Shown here: in pieces, positions 7,996 through 19,366 of the stretch
Layout: every line of letters starts with the position of its first letter
Numbering within the stretch: position 1 is the stretch's first letter
Program-made: the position numbers and the translations under genes
The notes under the pieces: model-generated
Told to the model about the DNA's origin: nothing
What the model saw: the letters and a program-made list of their open reading frames with translations, nothing else
Database searches by the model: none
Origin: Reyranella sp.
GTDB taxonomy: Bacteria > Pseudomonadota > Alphaproteobacteria > Reyranellales > Reyranellaceae
Direction of reading: 5' to 3'
Assembly (NCBI RefSeq): GCF_017305915.1
Contig: NZ_JAFKJN010000023.1
Location: 81,903 to 145,902, forward strand
DNA: 64,000 nucleotides

Positions 7996-8688
7996 ATGCC
8001 CCGTTCGGACCGCCTTTTCGACATCATCCAGGCCCTGCGCCAGGCCAGGAAGCCGATGACCGCCGCGGCCTTGGCCGAGGCGCTCGAGGTCACGCCGCGC
8101 ACGGTCTATCGCGACATCGCCACCCTGCAGGCGCGTCGCGTGCCGATCGAGGGCGCGGCCGGCGTCGGCTACGTCCTGCGCAAGGGCTTCGACCTGCCGC
8201 CGCTGATGTTCACCATCGACGAGGTCGAGGCGATCGCCGTCGGCGCCCGGCTGCTCAAGCGGGTCAAGGATCCGGCCCTGCAGCAGGCCGCCGAGGCGGT
8301 ACTGGCCAAGGTGAGCGTGGTGGTGCCCGAGCGCCTGCGGCCGCACGTCGCCGACGCCCATGTCTACGTCTCGCCCGGCATGGCGGCCGAGGCGCCGGGC
8401 GCCGACCTGGCCGAAATCCGCGCCGCGATCCGCGACAGCCGCAAGCTCTATATCGGCTATGCCGACGAGCAGGGCCGGCGCACCAACCGGGTGATCTGGC
8501 CGATCGCCATGGCCTACTACGTCGACGCCACCCTGGTCGGCGCCTGGTGCGAACTGCGGACCGACTACCGGAATTTCCGGATCGAGCGCATCCAGTCCAC
8601 CAAGGTGCTGCGCGACAAGTTCGACCAGCAGGGCGGAAAGCTGTTTCGCGAGTGGTCGGCGCTCCCCAAGCACGGGCCGGGAGGCTAA
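7996..8688 (+). CDS. YafY-type HTH-WYL transcriptional regulator
   Basis: 230 residues. An N-terminal DeoR/HTH_11 helix-turn-helix (MTAAALAEALEVTPRTVYRDIATLQ, about residues 20-48) is followed by GVGYVLRKGFDLPPLMFT and a WYL domain (residues about 135-215, with IGYADEQGRRTNRVIWPIAMAYY). WYL domains bind ligands or nucleic acids. The gene is divergent from RidA-EamA with a dyad between, so it most likely controls that pair and itself. No Shine-Dalgarno site is visible between the dyad and the ATG, so the message may be leaderless or nearly so. Confidence 0.88.
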   Translation: MPRSDRLFDIIQALRQARKPMTAAALAEALEVTPRTVYRDIATLQARRVPIEGAAGVGYVLRKGFDLPPLMFTIDEVEAIAVGARLLKRVKDPALQQAAEAVLAKVSVVVPERLRPHVADAHVYVSPGMAAEAPGADLAEIRAAIRDSRKLYIGYADEQGRRTNRVIWPIAMAYYVDATLVGAWCELRTDYRNFRIERIQSTKVLRDKFDQQGGKLFREWSALPKHGPGG

Positions 8689-8697
8689 AATCACGCC

Positions 8698-9582
8698 ATG
8701 GACATCCAACCGATCGATCCCGTCAACCGCCCGTTCTTCGCCGGCGAAGTCTCCGGCGTCGACTGGCGCAAGGTGCCGTCGCCCGCCGAGGCCGAGGCCG
8801 TCCATCGCGGCATGGACCAGTTCGGCGTCCTGGTGTTCCGCGACCAGGACATCAACGACGAGCATCAGGTCGCCTTCAGCCGCGCGCTGGGGCCGCTCGA
8901 GACGGCGACCGGCGACATCGCCAAGCCGGAAGAGCGGCGGCTCAGCATGGACGTCAACGACATCTCCAACGTCGACAAGGACAACAAGGTGGTGGCGCGC
9001 GACGACCGCCGCCGGTTGTTCGGGCTGGGCAACCAGCTCTGGCACTCCGACAGCTCATTCAAGGATGTGCCGGCCAAGTATTCGATATTGTCGGCGCGGA
9101 TTATTCCGGGAGAAGGCGGCAACACCGAGTTTGCCGACATGCGCGCGGCCTACGACTCGCTCGACGAGGCGACCAAGCGCGAGGTGCGCGACCTGGTCTG
9201 CCGCCACAGCCAGATCTTTTCGCGCGGCATCCTGGGCTTCACCGACTTCACCGACGACGAGCGGGTGAAGTGGGCGCCGGTGCGCCAGCGCCTGGTGCGC
9301 CGCCATCCGCGCAGCGGCCGGCTGTCGCTCTACCTGTCGAGCCATGCCGGCGAGATCGAGGGCTGGCCGGTGCCCGAGGCGCGCGCCTTCCTGCGCGACC
9401 TCAACGAGCACGCGACCCAGCGGGCGTTCGTCTACGCCCATGTCTGGCGGCCGCACGACATCGTCATGTGGGACAACCGCGCCACCATGCATCGCGCCCG
9501 GCGCTACGACCACACCCAGGTCCGCGACCTGCACCGCACGACGCTGACCAACGAGGTGTCGAGCCTGGAACAGGCGCCCTAG
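8698..9582 (+). CDS. TauD/TfdA-family 2OG dioxygenase
   Basis: 294 residues, nine bases after the regulator. The family motif H116-x-D118 (LWHSDSSF), the distal H265 (TMHRARRYD) and the 2OG-binding arginine near R280 (LHRTTL) are all present. The opening IDPVNRPFFAGEVSGVDW and DQFGVLVFRDQ are standard. TauD/TfdA enzymes hydroxylate sulfonates, phenoxyacetates, sulfate esters and similar acids with release of the product by C-S or C-O cleavage. The specific acid is not predictable from sequence alone. Confidence 0.9.
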   Translation: MDIQPIDPVNRPFFAGEVSGVDWRKVPSPAEAEAVHRGMDQFGVLVFRDQDINDEHQVAFSRALGPLETATGDIAKPEERRLSMDVNDISNVDKDNKVVARDDRRRLFGLGNQLWHSDSSFKDVPAKYSILSARIIPGEGGNTEFADMRAAYDSLDEATKREVRDLVCRHSQIFSRGILGFTDFTDDERVKWAPVRQRLVRRHPRSGRLSLYLSSHAGEIEGWPVPEARAFLRDLNEHATQRAFVYAHVWRPHDIVMWDNRATMHRARRYDHTQVRDLHRTTLTNEVSSLEQAP

Positions 9583-9590
9583 CTTCGGCG

Positions 9591-10328
9591 ATGAAGCTGC
9601 AGTTCCTCGGCTCCGGCGATGCCTTCGGCAGCGGCGGGCGGTTCAACACCTGTTTCCATCTGACGCGCCAGCAGCACGGCAACGTGCTGATCGATTGCGG
9701 CGCCTCGTCGATGGTGGCGATCCGCAAATGGAGCGTCGATCCCAACGTCGTCTCGACCGTGCTGGTGAGCCATCTGCACGGCGACCATTTCGGCGGCTTG
9801 CCCTTCTTCCTGCTCGATGCCCAGCTCGTCAGCCGCCGCACCGCGCCGCTGACGCTGGCTGGCCCACCCGGCTTCGAGGCGCGGCTGATGACGATCATGG
9901 AGGCGATGTTCGCGGGCTCGACCAAGGTCGAGCGCAAGTTCACGACCACCATCCGCGAGCTCGCGCTGCACGAGCGCGTCTGTTTCGACGGCCTGCAGGT
10001 CACGCCCTACGAGATGAAGCATTACAGCGGTGCGCCGTCCTACGCGCTGCGCGTCGAGACCGAGGGCAAGGTACTGACCTATTCCGGCGACACCGAATGG
10101 GTCGAGGAGCTGATCCCGGCCGGGCGCGACGCCGACCTGTTCATCTGCGAGGCCTACTTCTTCGACAAGGTCATGAAGTACCACATCGACTACACGACCC
10201 TGACGAAGCGCCTCGGCGACATCCGGCCCAAACGCACCATCGTCACCCACATGAGCGCCGAGCTGCTCGGCCGCCAGAGCGAGATCGCCCTCGAAGCCGC
10301 GCACGACGGACTGGTCGTCGAGTTCTAG
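9591..10328 (+). CDS. MBL-fold metallo-hydrolase (RNase Z-like fold)
   Basis: 245 residues of the metallo-beta-lactamase fold. The zinc motif HLHGDHFGG lies at about residues 60-68; downstream ligands are the His in EMKHYSG, the Asp in YSGDTEW and the His in VTHMSAE. The opening MKLQFLGSGDAFGSGGRFNTC resembles ribonuclease Z and phnP-type phosphodiesterases. It begins 8 bp after the TauD stop and is probably co-transcribed with it. Substrate unknown. It converges on the DHFR-like gene with one base between stops. Confidence 0.88.
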   Translation: MKLQFLGSGDAFGSGGRFNTCFHLTRQQHGNVLIDCGASSMVAIRKWSVDPNVVSTVLVSHLHGDHFGGLPFFLLDAQLVSRRTAPLTLAGPPGFEARLMTIMEAMFAGSTKVERKFTTTIRELALHERVCFDGLQVTPYEMKHYSGAPSYALRVETEGKVLTYSGDTEWVEELIPAGRDADLFICEAYFFDKVMKYHIDYTTLTKRLGDIRPKRTIVTHMSAELLGRQSEIALEAAHDGLVVEF

Positions 10329-10329
10329 T

Positions 10330-10887
10330 CTAGCCCTTCACCCATTCCTCGACGCGGCAGTTCGCGGCGGCGTCGAGCATGCGCGTGCCCTTGAGGACCA
10401 GGCCGGCCTGGGTCATCACCTCTTCCGCCGTCGTGGTCGTGCCGACGCCCGGGAAGACCGGCCGGCCTCTTGGCACGCTGGCCTCGGTCCTGGTCAGGTA
10501 GAAGACGTCGTAGCCGATCGTCAGGAACAGGCCGAACGTGTCGGTGCCGCCCACCACCGCCGCCACGCCGCCGTCGAGGCCGAGCCGCGCCCATGCCTCG
10601 TCGAACGGCGCGGTCGCAGGGTTCCACAGGATCGCATTGGGATTGTCGGGATCGGGCGCGAGGAGGTCGACCCGGCGCGTCAGCACGAGGCGCCGCCGCT
10701 CCTTCTCCCTGGGGCCGCCCTCGGCCGAATGGCGACCGTTGACGACCGCCGACGCCCTGTCGACCGAGCCTTGGTAGAACTCGTGGTCGGCCGGGATCTT
10801 GATCGCCTCGGGGAAGTGACCGTCGGAGGTGGCGATCATCCCCTCCTTCGATATGACGGCGTAGCCTTCGATGCGCGGTCGTTTCAT
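10330..10887 (-). CDS. Dihydrofolate-reductase-like (RibD C-terminal family) protein
   Basis: 185 residues of the DHFR/RibD-C fold. The opening RPRIEGYAVISKEGMIATSDGHFP is the usual first strand and loop, followed by a central VNGRHSAEGG and VAAVVGGTDTFGLFL, the Gly-rich nucleotide-binding turn. The C-terminal part has YLTRTEASVPRG. Start at ATG 10887 with AGAGG just upstream; GTG 10899 would overlap the DUF1761 stop. It may be a NADPH-dependent reductase; the substrate is unknown. Co-transcribed with the upstream DUF1761 gene. Confidence 0.75.
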   Translation of the reverse strand: MKRPRIEGYAVISKEGMIATSDGHFPEAIKIPADHEFYQGSVDRASAVVNGRHSAEGGPREKERRRLVLTRRVDLLAPDPDNPNAILWNPATAPFDEAWARLGLDGGVAAVVGGTDTFGLFLTIGYDVFYLTRTEASVPRGRPVFPGVGTTTTAEEVMTQAGLVLKGTRMLDAAANCRVEEWVKG

Positions 10888-10891
10888 GCCT

Positions 10892-11305
10892 CTAGACACC
10901 CATCGCGCCGATCACGGCGCCCTGGATAACGACGACACCCAGCCAATGGATGCTATCGATCACCGACAGGCTGTACTTGCGCCCGGGATAGGCGTTGTTG
11001 ACGAACACCGTGGTAGCGATGAAGCCCAGCCACAGGAACAGCCCGGAGATGATGCCGTTCTTCACGGTCACCTGCCCCGGCCCGAGATGGCCGAGCGTGC
11101 CGGCCAGCACCCACGCCATGACGACCAGCGCCACGAAAGAGATGACGAAGGGTGCGGGCGAGCGGCCGATCCGCATCTGCTCCTTGGCGATGCCGACCGC
11201 GGACAGCCATTGCTTGGACAAAGTCGTGTAGTAGGCTGCGCCCCAGACGAAACCCGCGGCCGCAGCCAGGATGATCGCAAGATAGTTCAGGCCGGCGAAT
11301 ACCAT
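10892..11305 (-). CDS. DUF1761 family membrane protein
   Basis: 137 residues with four hydrophobic segments (AGLNYLAIILAAAAGFVWGAAYYT, PFVISFVALVVMAWVLAG, IISGLFLWLGFIATTVFVNNAY, IHWLGVVVIQGAVIGAMGV). The FVWGAAYYTTLSKQWL and HWLGVVVI segments match DUF1761 integral membrane proteins. Function unknown. GGGAGG upstream of ATG 11305 gives a clear start. A two-hairpin repeat lies in its upstream region. Confidence 0.85.
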   Translation of the reverse strand: MVFAGLNYLAIILAAAAGFVWGAAYYTTLSKQWLSAVGIAKEQMRIGRSPAPFVISFVALVVMAWVLAGTLGHLGPGQVTVKNGIISGLFLWLGFIATTVFVNNAYPGRKYSLSVIDSIHWLGVVVIQGAVIGAMGV

Positions 11306-11326
11306 GGGCGTCCCTCCTCATGCTTG

Positions 11327-11454
11327 CTAGAGCGGTTTCCGGTCCGTTGGAAGCGTTCGCGCTTCCAACGGACCGGAAACGCGCGCACGGGTGATACTGG
11401 CTACACACGGCATATTCCGTCCGGCTGATTACAGCCGGACGGAATATGCTTTAG
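11327..11454 (+). repeat. Composite two-hairpin repeat, copy 1
   Basis: A 128-bp element bounded by CTAGAGC at the left and GCTTTAG at the right. Hairpin 1 has a 20-bp stem (TTTCCGGTCCGTTGGAAGCG) with TTCG loop; a GCGCGCACGGG linker follows. Hairpin 2 has an 18-bp stem GCATATTCCGTCCGGCTG with ATTA loop. An inverted second copy with compensated stem changes lies at 57200-57326. It sits between the divergent DUF1761 and amidase genes. Confidence 0.88.
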
Positions 11455-11464
11455 GCTACCAGAC

Positions 11465-12850
11465 ATGATCCCGTACGCCGACTACAAGCCGCTGACCTTC
11501 CACGATGCCGCCCACCGCTTCACCGACGGCAACGACAGCCCGCGCGCCTATCTCGAGCGCTGCCTCGAGACCATCGCCGCACGCGAGCCGGTGGTGAAGG
11601 CCTTCACCGCGATGAACGAAGCAGGCGCCCGCGCCACCGCCGACGCCAGCACCGAGCGCTGGAAGGCCGGCAAGCCGCTGTCGTCGATCGACGGCATGCC
11701 GATCGCGATCAAGGACCTGCTCGAGACCAAGGACATGCCCACCGAGATGGGCTGCGCGGCGATGAAGGGCAACTTCCCCAAACGCGACAACGCCGCGGTA
11801 TGGGCGCTGCGCCAGGCCGGCGCCGTGATCCTCGCCAAGACGGTGACGGCGGAGCTCGGCGGCTCGCATCCCGGGGCGACCACCAACCCGTTCGATTCCA
11901 AGCGCACGCCGGGCGGCTCGTCGTCGGGCTCGGCGGCGGCGGTCGGCGCCAACATGGTGCCGGCGGCGATCGGCACGCAGGTCGGCGGCTCGATCATCCG
12001 GCCCGCCGCCTATTGCGGCAACTTCGCGCTCAAGCCGACGCAGGGCGGCATCAATCGCGGCGAACGGCTGGCGACCAGCATGAGCACACACGGCCCGCAC
12101 GCCAATTCCCTCGAGGATATGTGGCAGGTCGCGATCGAGGCCGCCAAGCGCTGCGGCGGCGACCGCGGCGCGCTCGGCCTGATGGGTCCCGACACGCTGC
12201 CGGCCGCGATCCGGCCCAACCGGCTGATCGTGCTCGAGACCGAGGGCTGGCCCGAGGTCGATGCCGCGACCAAGGCGGGCTTCGCCAAGGTGCTGGGCCG
12301 GCTCGAGGAAGCCGGCGTTACCCCGATCCGTCGCGGCGACCATCCGTTCGTCGAGGCGCTGGAGAAGGCCATCGCCAACGCCCGCGCGGTGTGCAACGGC
12401 ATCACGAGCTGGGAGAACCGCTGGTACCAGCGCGGCATGCTCGACGCCGCGCCCGACGGCCTCAGCGAGCGCGCCAAGGCGACCCTGCTCCGGGCCGAGG
12501 CGATGACGCCCGACCAGTACCGCACCAACCTGCTCGCCCGTCAGGCGGCGCAGGCCACCCACGCCGCCGTCGCTTCGCTCGCCGATGCCGCGATCACGCT
12601 GGCCTGCCCCGGCCCCGCGCCGATCTGGGAGGGCGACAAGCCCGGCCAGCCGCTGGCGTCGCGGCCGACCGGCGACTTCGTGTTCAACGCGCCGTCCTCG
12701 ATGCTGTTCGCGCCGGTGGTCACCGTGCCGCTGATGAGCGTCGGCGGCATGCCGGTCGGCGTGCAGGTCATGGGCCAGCAGCACGAGGACGCACGCATGA
12801 CCGGCATCGCCCGCTGGCTCGCCGACACGGTCAAGCGGGTGTCGTCATGA
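11465..12850 (+). CDS. Amidase-signature family hydrolase
   Basis: 461 residues of the amidase signature family, which hydrolyse amides with a Ser-cisSer-Lys triad. K83 (PIAIKDLLET), the Ser cluster 152-156 (GGSSSGSAAAV) and nucleophile S176 (GTQVGGSIIRPA) are visible. Most members have GTDTGGSIR; here the Asp is replaced by Gln. LKPTQGGI follows where LKPT-GR is usual. It starts 10 bp after the composite repeat. Substrate unknown. Confidence 0.9.
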   Translation: MIPYADYKPLTFHDAAHRFTDGNDSPRAYLERCLETIAAREPVVKAFTAMNEAGARATADASTERWKAGKPLSSIDGMPIAIKDLLETKDMPTEMGCAAMKGNFPKRDNAAVWALRQAGAVILAKTVTAELGGSHPGATTNPFDSKRTPGGSSSGSAAAVGANMVPAAIGTQVGGSIIRPAAYCGNFALKPTQGGINRGERLATSMSTHGPHANSLEDMWQVAIEAAKRCGGDRGALGLMGPDTLPAAIRPNRLIVLETEGWPEVDAATKAGFAKVLGRLEEAGVTPIRRGDHPFVEALEKAIANARAVCNGITSWENRWYQRGMLDAAPDGLSERAKATLLRAEAMTPDQYRTNLLARQAAQATHAAVASLADAAITLACPGPAPIWEGDKPGQPLASRPTGDFVFNAPSSMLFAPVVTVPLMSVGGMPVGVQVMGQQHEDARMTGIARWLADTVKRVSS

Positions 12851-13098
12851 AGCGGCTGCTGGCGCTCCTGCTGCTCGCCGCCACGCCGGCCTTCGCGGCG
12901 TCCGCCGGAGAGGTGACGGTCCTGCGCGGCACCGCGGCGCCACCGACGCCGTGGTACGAGCCTCCGGTCCCGCCGCCGCAGCCGGTCGTGATCTATCAGC
13001 CGACGATCTATCCGCCGCTCTTCTATCACGTGCCGCGCGTCGTCGGACCGGGGCGGCAGCACCGCAGCCCCGACGGCTGGCCTCTGTTCCGCCGCTGA
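12847..13098 (+). CDS. Short exported proline-rich protein
   Basis: 83 residues. Signal peptide MKRLLALLLLAATPAFAASA, then a Pro/Tyr-rich mature part (PPTPWYEPPVPPPQPVVIYQ, PTIYPPLFYHVPR) with no recognised domain. The start overlaps the amidase stop as ATGA, so it is coupled to amidase translation, and its stop abuts the convergent Bug gene with no gap. A small periplasmic or envelope-associated protein; function unknown. Confidence 0.7.
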   Translation: MKRLLALLLLAATPAFAASAGEVTVLRGTAAPPTPWYEPPVPPPQPVVIYQPTIYPPLFYHVPRVVGPGRQHRSPDGWPLFRR

Positions 13099-14085
13099 CT
13101 ATTCCGGCTTGATGCCGAGCGCGACGATCAGCGGGATGACGGCGCTCTTCAGGTACTCGTAGTCCGCCATCACCTCTTCGTGGTTCAGCGGCTTCTCGGT
13201 GAGGCCGAAGCTTTCCATCATCTTCTTGCCGGGCACCGAATCGGCCGCCGCGACCCAGAGGTCGGACATGCGCTTGACGATCTCCTTCGGCGTCGCCGCC
13301 GGCGCGCCCAGCGCCAGCCAGCCGCGCACCGTGAGCGCGGGGTCGTCGAAGCCCTGCTCCATCGAGGTCGGAACGTCGGGCAGCTTGACGTAGCGCACCT
13401 TGGACGGCGCCACGATCGGCCGCACCTCCTGCTTGACCAGCAGCGAGTTCATCGCCTGCGGGCTGCCCATCGCGGCCTGGAGCTGGCCGGCGCCCATGTC
13501 CTGCCACATCGGCGTCTCGCCCTTGTAGGTCACGACCTCGATCGACAGCCCGTATTTCTCGTTGAGGCGCTGCGCGAAGATGTGCGACGAGGAGCCGAGC
13601 GCCCACGAGCCCCAGTTGATCTTCTGGCCCTTGGCCCAGGCGATGAACGACCTGAGGTCCTTGACCTCCTCCGGCGTCGACTTGTGCACGACCACCGGCA
13701 GCACGCCCGACGAGGTGCCCGACACGATCGTGTAGTCCTTGTCCGGGTCGAAGCCGAGCTGCTTGAACATCACCCGGTTCTGGACGAGCGTGCTCGAGAC
13801 CGAATGCAGGAAGGTGTAGCCGTCGGCCGGCGCGCGGGCGACCAGCGCCGCGCCGATGTTGCCCGAGGCGCCGGGCTTGTTGTCGATGACGACCTGCTGG
13901 CCGGTCGCCTGCTGGACGTGCTGGCCGAACGCGCGGGCGATGCCGTCGGTCAGGCCGCCGGCCGGGAAATTGACGACGATGGTGATCGGCTTGTTGGGCC
14001 ACGTCCCCTGTGCCCGCACGATCGACGGCGCCGCCAGGACCATTCCGGCTCCCAGCACCGCACGACGCTTGATCGACATCCTCAT
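13099..14085 (-). CDS. Bug/TctC-family tricarboxylate-transport substrate-binding protein
   Basis: 328 residues. Twin-arginine-like signal SIKRRAVLGAGMVLAAPSIVRA, then WPNKPITIVVNFPAGGLTDGIAR, the standard Bug ligand loop, and DNKPGASGNIGAALVARAPADGYT. Bug receptors bind carboxylates in the periplasm for TctAB-type transporters or for signalling. No TctA/TctB genes are near, as is common for orphan Bug genes. Start at 14085 is set by GGGGAGG five bases upstream. Divergent from the beta-oxidation genes; ligand unknown. Confidence 0.9.
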   Translation of the reverse strand: MRMSIKRRAVLGAGMVLAAPSIVRAQGTWPNKPITIVVNFPAGGLTDGIARAFGQHVQQATGQQVVIDNKPGASGNIGAALVARAPADGYTFLHSVSSTLVQNRVMFKQLGFDPDKDYTIVSGTSSGVLPVVVHKSTPEEVKDLRSFIAWAKGQKINWGSWALGSSSHIFAQRLNEKYGLSIEVVTYKGETPMWQDMGAGQLQAAMGSPQAMNSLLVKQEVRPIVAPSKVRYVKLPDVPTSMEQGFDDPALTVRGWLALGAPAATPKEIVKRMSDLWVAAADSVPGKKMMESFGLTEKPLNHEEVMADYEYLKSAVIPLIVALGIKPE

Positions 14086-14258
14086 GTCCTCCCCAGAACT
14101 TTTCGCGCGCCGCTGCATAGCGGCTGCATCCCGGGCCGGCTAGGCTGTGCATATACACACGTCTCCGCAAAGCGAAACCATCGGTCGCTGGGCGGGGGCG
14201 CTCGGGATTGGTAAGACCGACAGCTTCAAAGCCCGTCATCATCAAGGGAAGAAACGTC

Positions 14259-16355
<2,097 letters not shown>

Positions 16356-16368
16356 CATCAACTGTGGG

Positions 16369-16426
16369 GCTTTCCCCCTTCGGGCCACCTCCCCCGTCTG
16401 ACGGGGAAGGCCGGGAGGGGGAAGGC
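16369..16426. repeat. GC-rich imperfect palindrome between beta-oxidation genes
   Basis: Arms beginning GCTTTCCCCCTTCGGGCC and ending GGCCGGGAGGGGGAAGGC pair imperfectly over about 24 bp around a short CGTCTGAC loop. It lies between the hydratase/dehydrogenase and thiolase genes and could attenuate the downstream gene or protect the upstream message. Confidence 0.65.
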
Positions 16427-16457
16427 ATCAACAAAGTTTTCTGAGGAGGAAGTTAAA

Positions 16458-17648
<1,191 letters not shown>

Positions 17649-17649
17649 C

Positions 17650-18141
17650 ATGCCGCGCCGGAGTGCTTCGTCCGTCGGCGCGCCATCAGCGGGCGCGACG
17701 ACGGACGGCACGACGCACATCCTGCGTGCCTCACTGAAGCCTAAGCTCTATCGCGACGTCGAAATCGACAGTACAGCCTCGTTGTCGGCCCTAGCCGAGG
17801 CGATCATCGCCGCCTTCGAGTTCGACTTCGACCATGCGTTCGGCTTCTACAGCAAGCTCGATAGCAACTATCACTCGTCGCCGCAGAAGTACGAGCTGTT
17901 CGCCGACATGGAGAGTGGCACCAGCGACGCCGGCAGTGTGGCGCAGACGCCGGTGTCGAGGGCATTCGCAAAGGTCGGGAAGAAGATGTTGTTCTTGTTC
18001 GACTATGGCGACGAGTGGCGCTTCCAGGTCGAGTTGCTCAAGCTTGGCAGCAAGGCACCAGGACGGCGCTACCCCCGACTGCTCGTCGCCTCGGGCGATG
18101 CACCCGCGCAATACCCCGACACGGACCAGGACCAGGACTAG
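17650..18141 (+). CDS. Plasmid pRiA4b ORF-3 family protein
   Basis: 163 residues. The family hallmarks are HILRASLKPKLYRDVEIDSTASLSALAEAI near the start and LFLFDYGDEWRFQVELL in the middle. Members are found on plasmids, as IS passengers and on chromosomes; their function is unknown. The ATG lies one base after the thiolase stop, so it is probably read through from the thiolase message although no metabolic link is known. It ends in a four-base overlap with the convergent MarR gene. Confidence 0.85.
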   Translation: MPRRSASSVGAPSAGATTDGTTHILRASLKPKLYRDVEIDSTASLSALAEAIIAAFEFDFDHAFGFYSKLDSNYHSSPQKYELFADMESGTSDAGSVAQTPVSRAFAKVGKKMLFLFDYGDEWRFQVELLKLGSKAPGRRYPRLLVASGDAPAQYPDTDQDQD

Positions 18142-18581
18142 GACAAAGCCCGCAAACCCGCGCGTAATCCCTCGATGTCGGACGGCACCAGCCGATCGAC
18201 TTCCGCATGCGAATGCCGCCAGATCGGCAACGCCGCTTTCAGCTTCGTCTTTCCTTTTGCCGTCAGCACCAGCAATCGCCCGCGCCGGTCGGCCGGATCG
18301 ACGATGCTCTCGACCAGCCCTTCCCGCTCCAGCGGCTTGAGGTTGGCGGTCAGCGTCGTGCGGTCCATGCCGAGCAGCGACGCAACCTCGCCGACCGTCG
18401 CCGGCTCGGGCCGGTTGAGCGACATCAGCAGCGAGAACTGGCCGCTGGTCAGCCCGACCGGCCGCAGCGCCTCGTCGAAGCGACGCGCAAGCGCCCGCGC
18501 CGCGCGCTGGGCGGCGAAGCACAAGCAATGATCGTGCACGTGCTTGGTCGTGGCAAAGGACACGGATTTGCCTTTTGACAT
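18138..18581 (-). CDS. MarR-family transcriptional regulator
   Basis: 147 residues with a winged helix: LTSGQFSLLMSLNRPEPATVGEVASLLGMDRTTLTANLKPLEREGLVE (about 43-92) and the wing DPADRRGRLLVLTAKG. N-terminal dimer helix has a His/Cys cluster HVHDHCLCFAAQRAAR, which could be a redox or metal sensor. It is divergent from the DUF1428 gene, and a perfect 12-bp palindrome in the gap is the likely operator. Confidence 0.92.
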   Translation of the reverse strand: MSKGKSVSFATTKHVHDHCLCFAAQRAARALARRFDEALRPVGLTSGQFSLLMSLNRPEPATVGEVASLLGMDRTTLTANLKPLEREGLVESIVDPADRRGRLLVLTAKGKTKLKAALPIWRHSHAEVDRLVPSDIEGLRAGLRALS

Positions 18582-18593
18582 CGCGACAATTAT

Positions 18594-18605
18594 GTTGATA
18601 TCAAC
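18594..18605. promoter_or_regulatory. Perfect palindrome GTTGATATCAAC, MarR operator candidate
   Basis: A 12-bp perfect palindrome, 13 bp before the regulator start on one side and 26 bp before the DUF1428 start on the other. AT-rich flanks (ATTAT, TCATATC) suit overlapping promoters. Size and place fit a MarR dimer site controlling both genes. Confidence 0.65.
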
Positions 18606-18631
18606 TCATATCGTCAAGGCAGGAGTGACTC

Positions 18632-19366
18632 ATGGGTTACATCGAAGGCTTCGTCGTCGCCGTGCCGGCGGCCAACAAGGAGATCTATCGCCAGCATGCC
18701 GAGGGCGCGCTGAAGCTCTTCAAGGGGCTCGGCGTCACCCGCATGGTCGAGGCCTGGGGCGACGAGGTGCCGGACGGCAAGGTCACCGACTTCAAGGGCG
18801 CGGTGCAGGCCAAGTCCGACGAGGTCGTGCTGTTCTCGTGGGTCGAGTACCCGTCCAAGGCGGTGCGCGATGCCGCCAACGCCAAGATGATGGACGATCC
18901 GAACACGAAGGAGATGAGCAAGAACATGCCGTTCGACGGCCAGCGCATGATCTTCGCCGGCTTCGACGCCATGATCGACGACGGCCCCAATGACGGTGGG
19001 GGCGGCAAGCCCGGCTATGTCGACGGCACGCTGATGCCGGTGCCGATCGCCAACAAGGAAGCGTTCCGCGACTGGGCGGCCAAGATGGCGGCGCTGTTCC
19101 GGGAATATGGCGCCACCCGCGTGCTCGACGGTTGGGGTGACGACATCCCCGACGGCAAGGTCACCGACTTCAAGCGCGCCGTGAAGGCCAAGGACGACGA
19201 GACCGTGATCTACGGCTGGGTCGAATGGCCGTCCAAGGCGGTGCGCGACGCGGCGTGGGGCAAGCTGATGGCCGATCCGCGCATGCAGCCCGACAAGAGC
19301 CAGCCGCCCTTGTTCGACGGCCAGCGCATGGTCTACGGCGGCTTCACGCCTATCCTCGACGCCTGA
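18632..19366 (+). CDS. Tandem DUF1428 protein
   Basis: 244 residues made of two copies of the DUF1428 (ferredoxin-like barrel) domain, about 1-116 and 127-244, joined by a Gly-rich linker (DDGPNDGGGGKPG). Both halves hold EAWGDEVPDGKVTDF / DGWGDDIPDGKVTDF, FSWVEYPSKAVRDAA / YGWVEWPSKAVRDAA and FDGQRMIFAGF / FDGQRMVYGGF. Single-domain members are about 115-120 residues. Expression is probably governed by the divergent MarR protein. Enzymatic role unknown. Confidence 0.88.
   Translation: MGYIEGFVVAVPAANKEIYRQHAEGALKLFKGLGVTRMVEAWGDEVPDGKVTDFKGAVQAKSDEVVLFSWVEYPSKAVRDAANAKMMDDPNTKEMSKNMPFDGQRMIFAGFDAMIDDGPNDGGGGKPGYVDGTLMPVPIANKEAFRDWAAKMAALFREYGATRVLDGWGDDIPDGKVTDFKRAVKAKDDETVIYGWVEWPSKAVRDAAWGKLMADPRMQPDKSQPPLFDGQRMVYGGFTPILDA

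Noticed and set aside
18794..19040. Glycine-rich linker repeat in the DUF1428 protein as a possible slippage site
   Set aside because: The GGGGG codon run is short and in frame; both domains read through normally.
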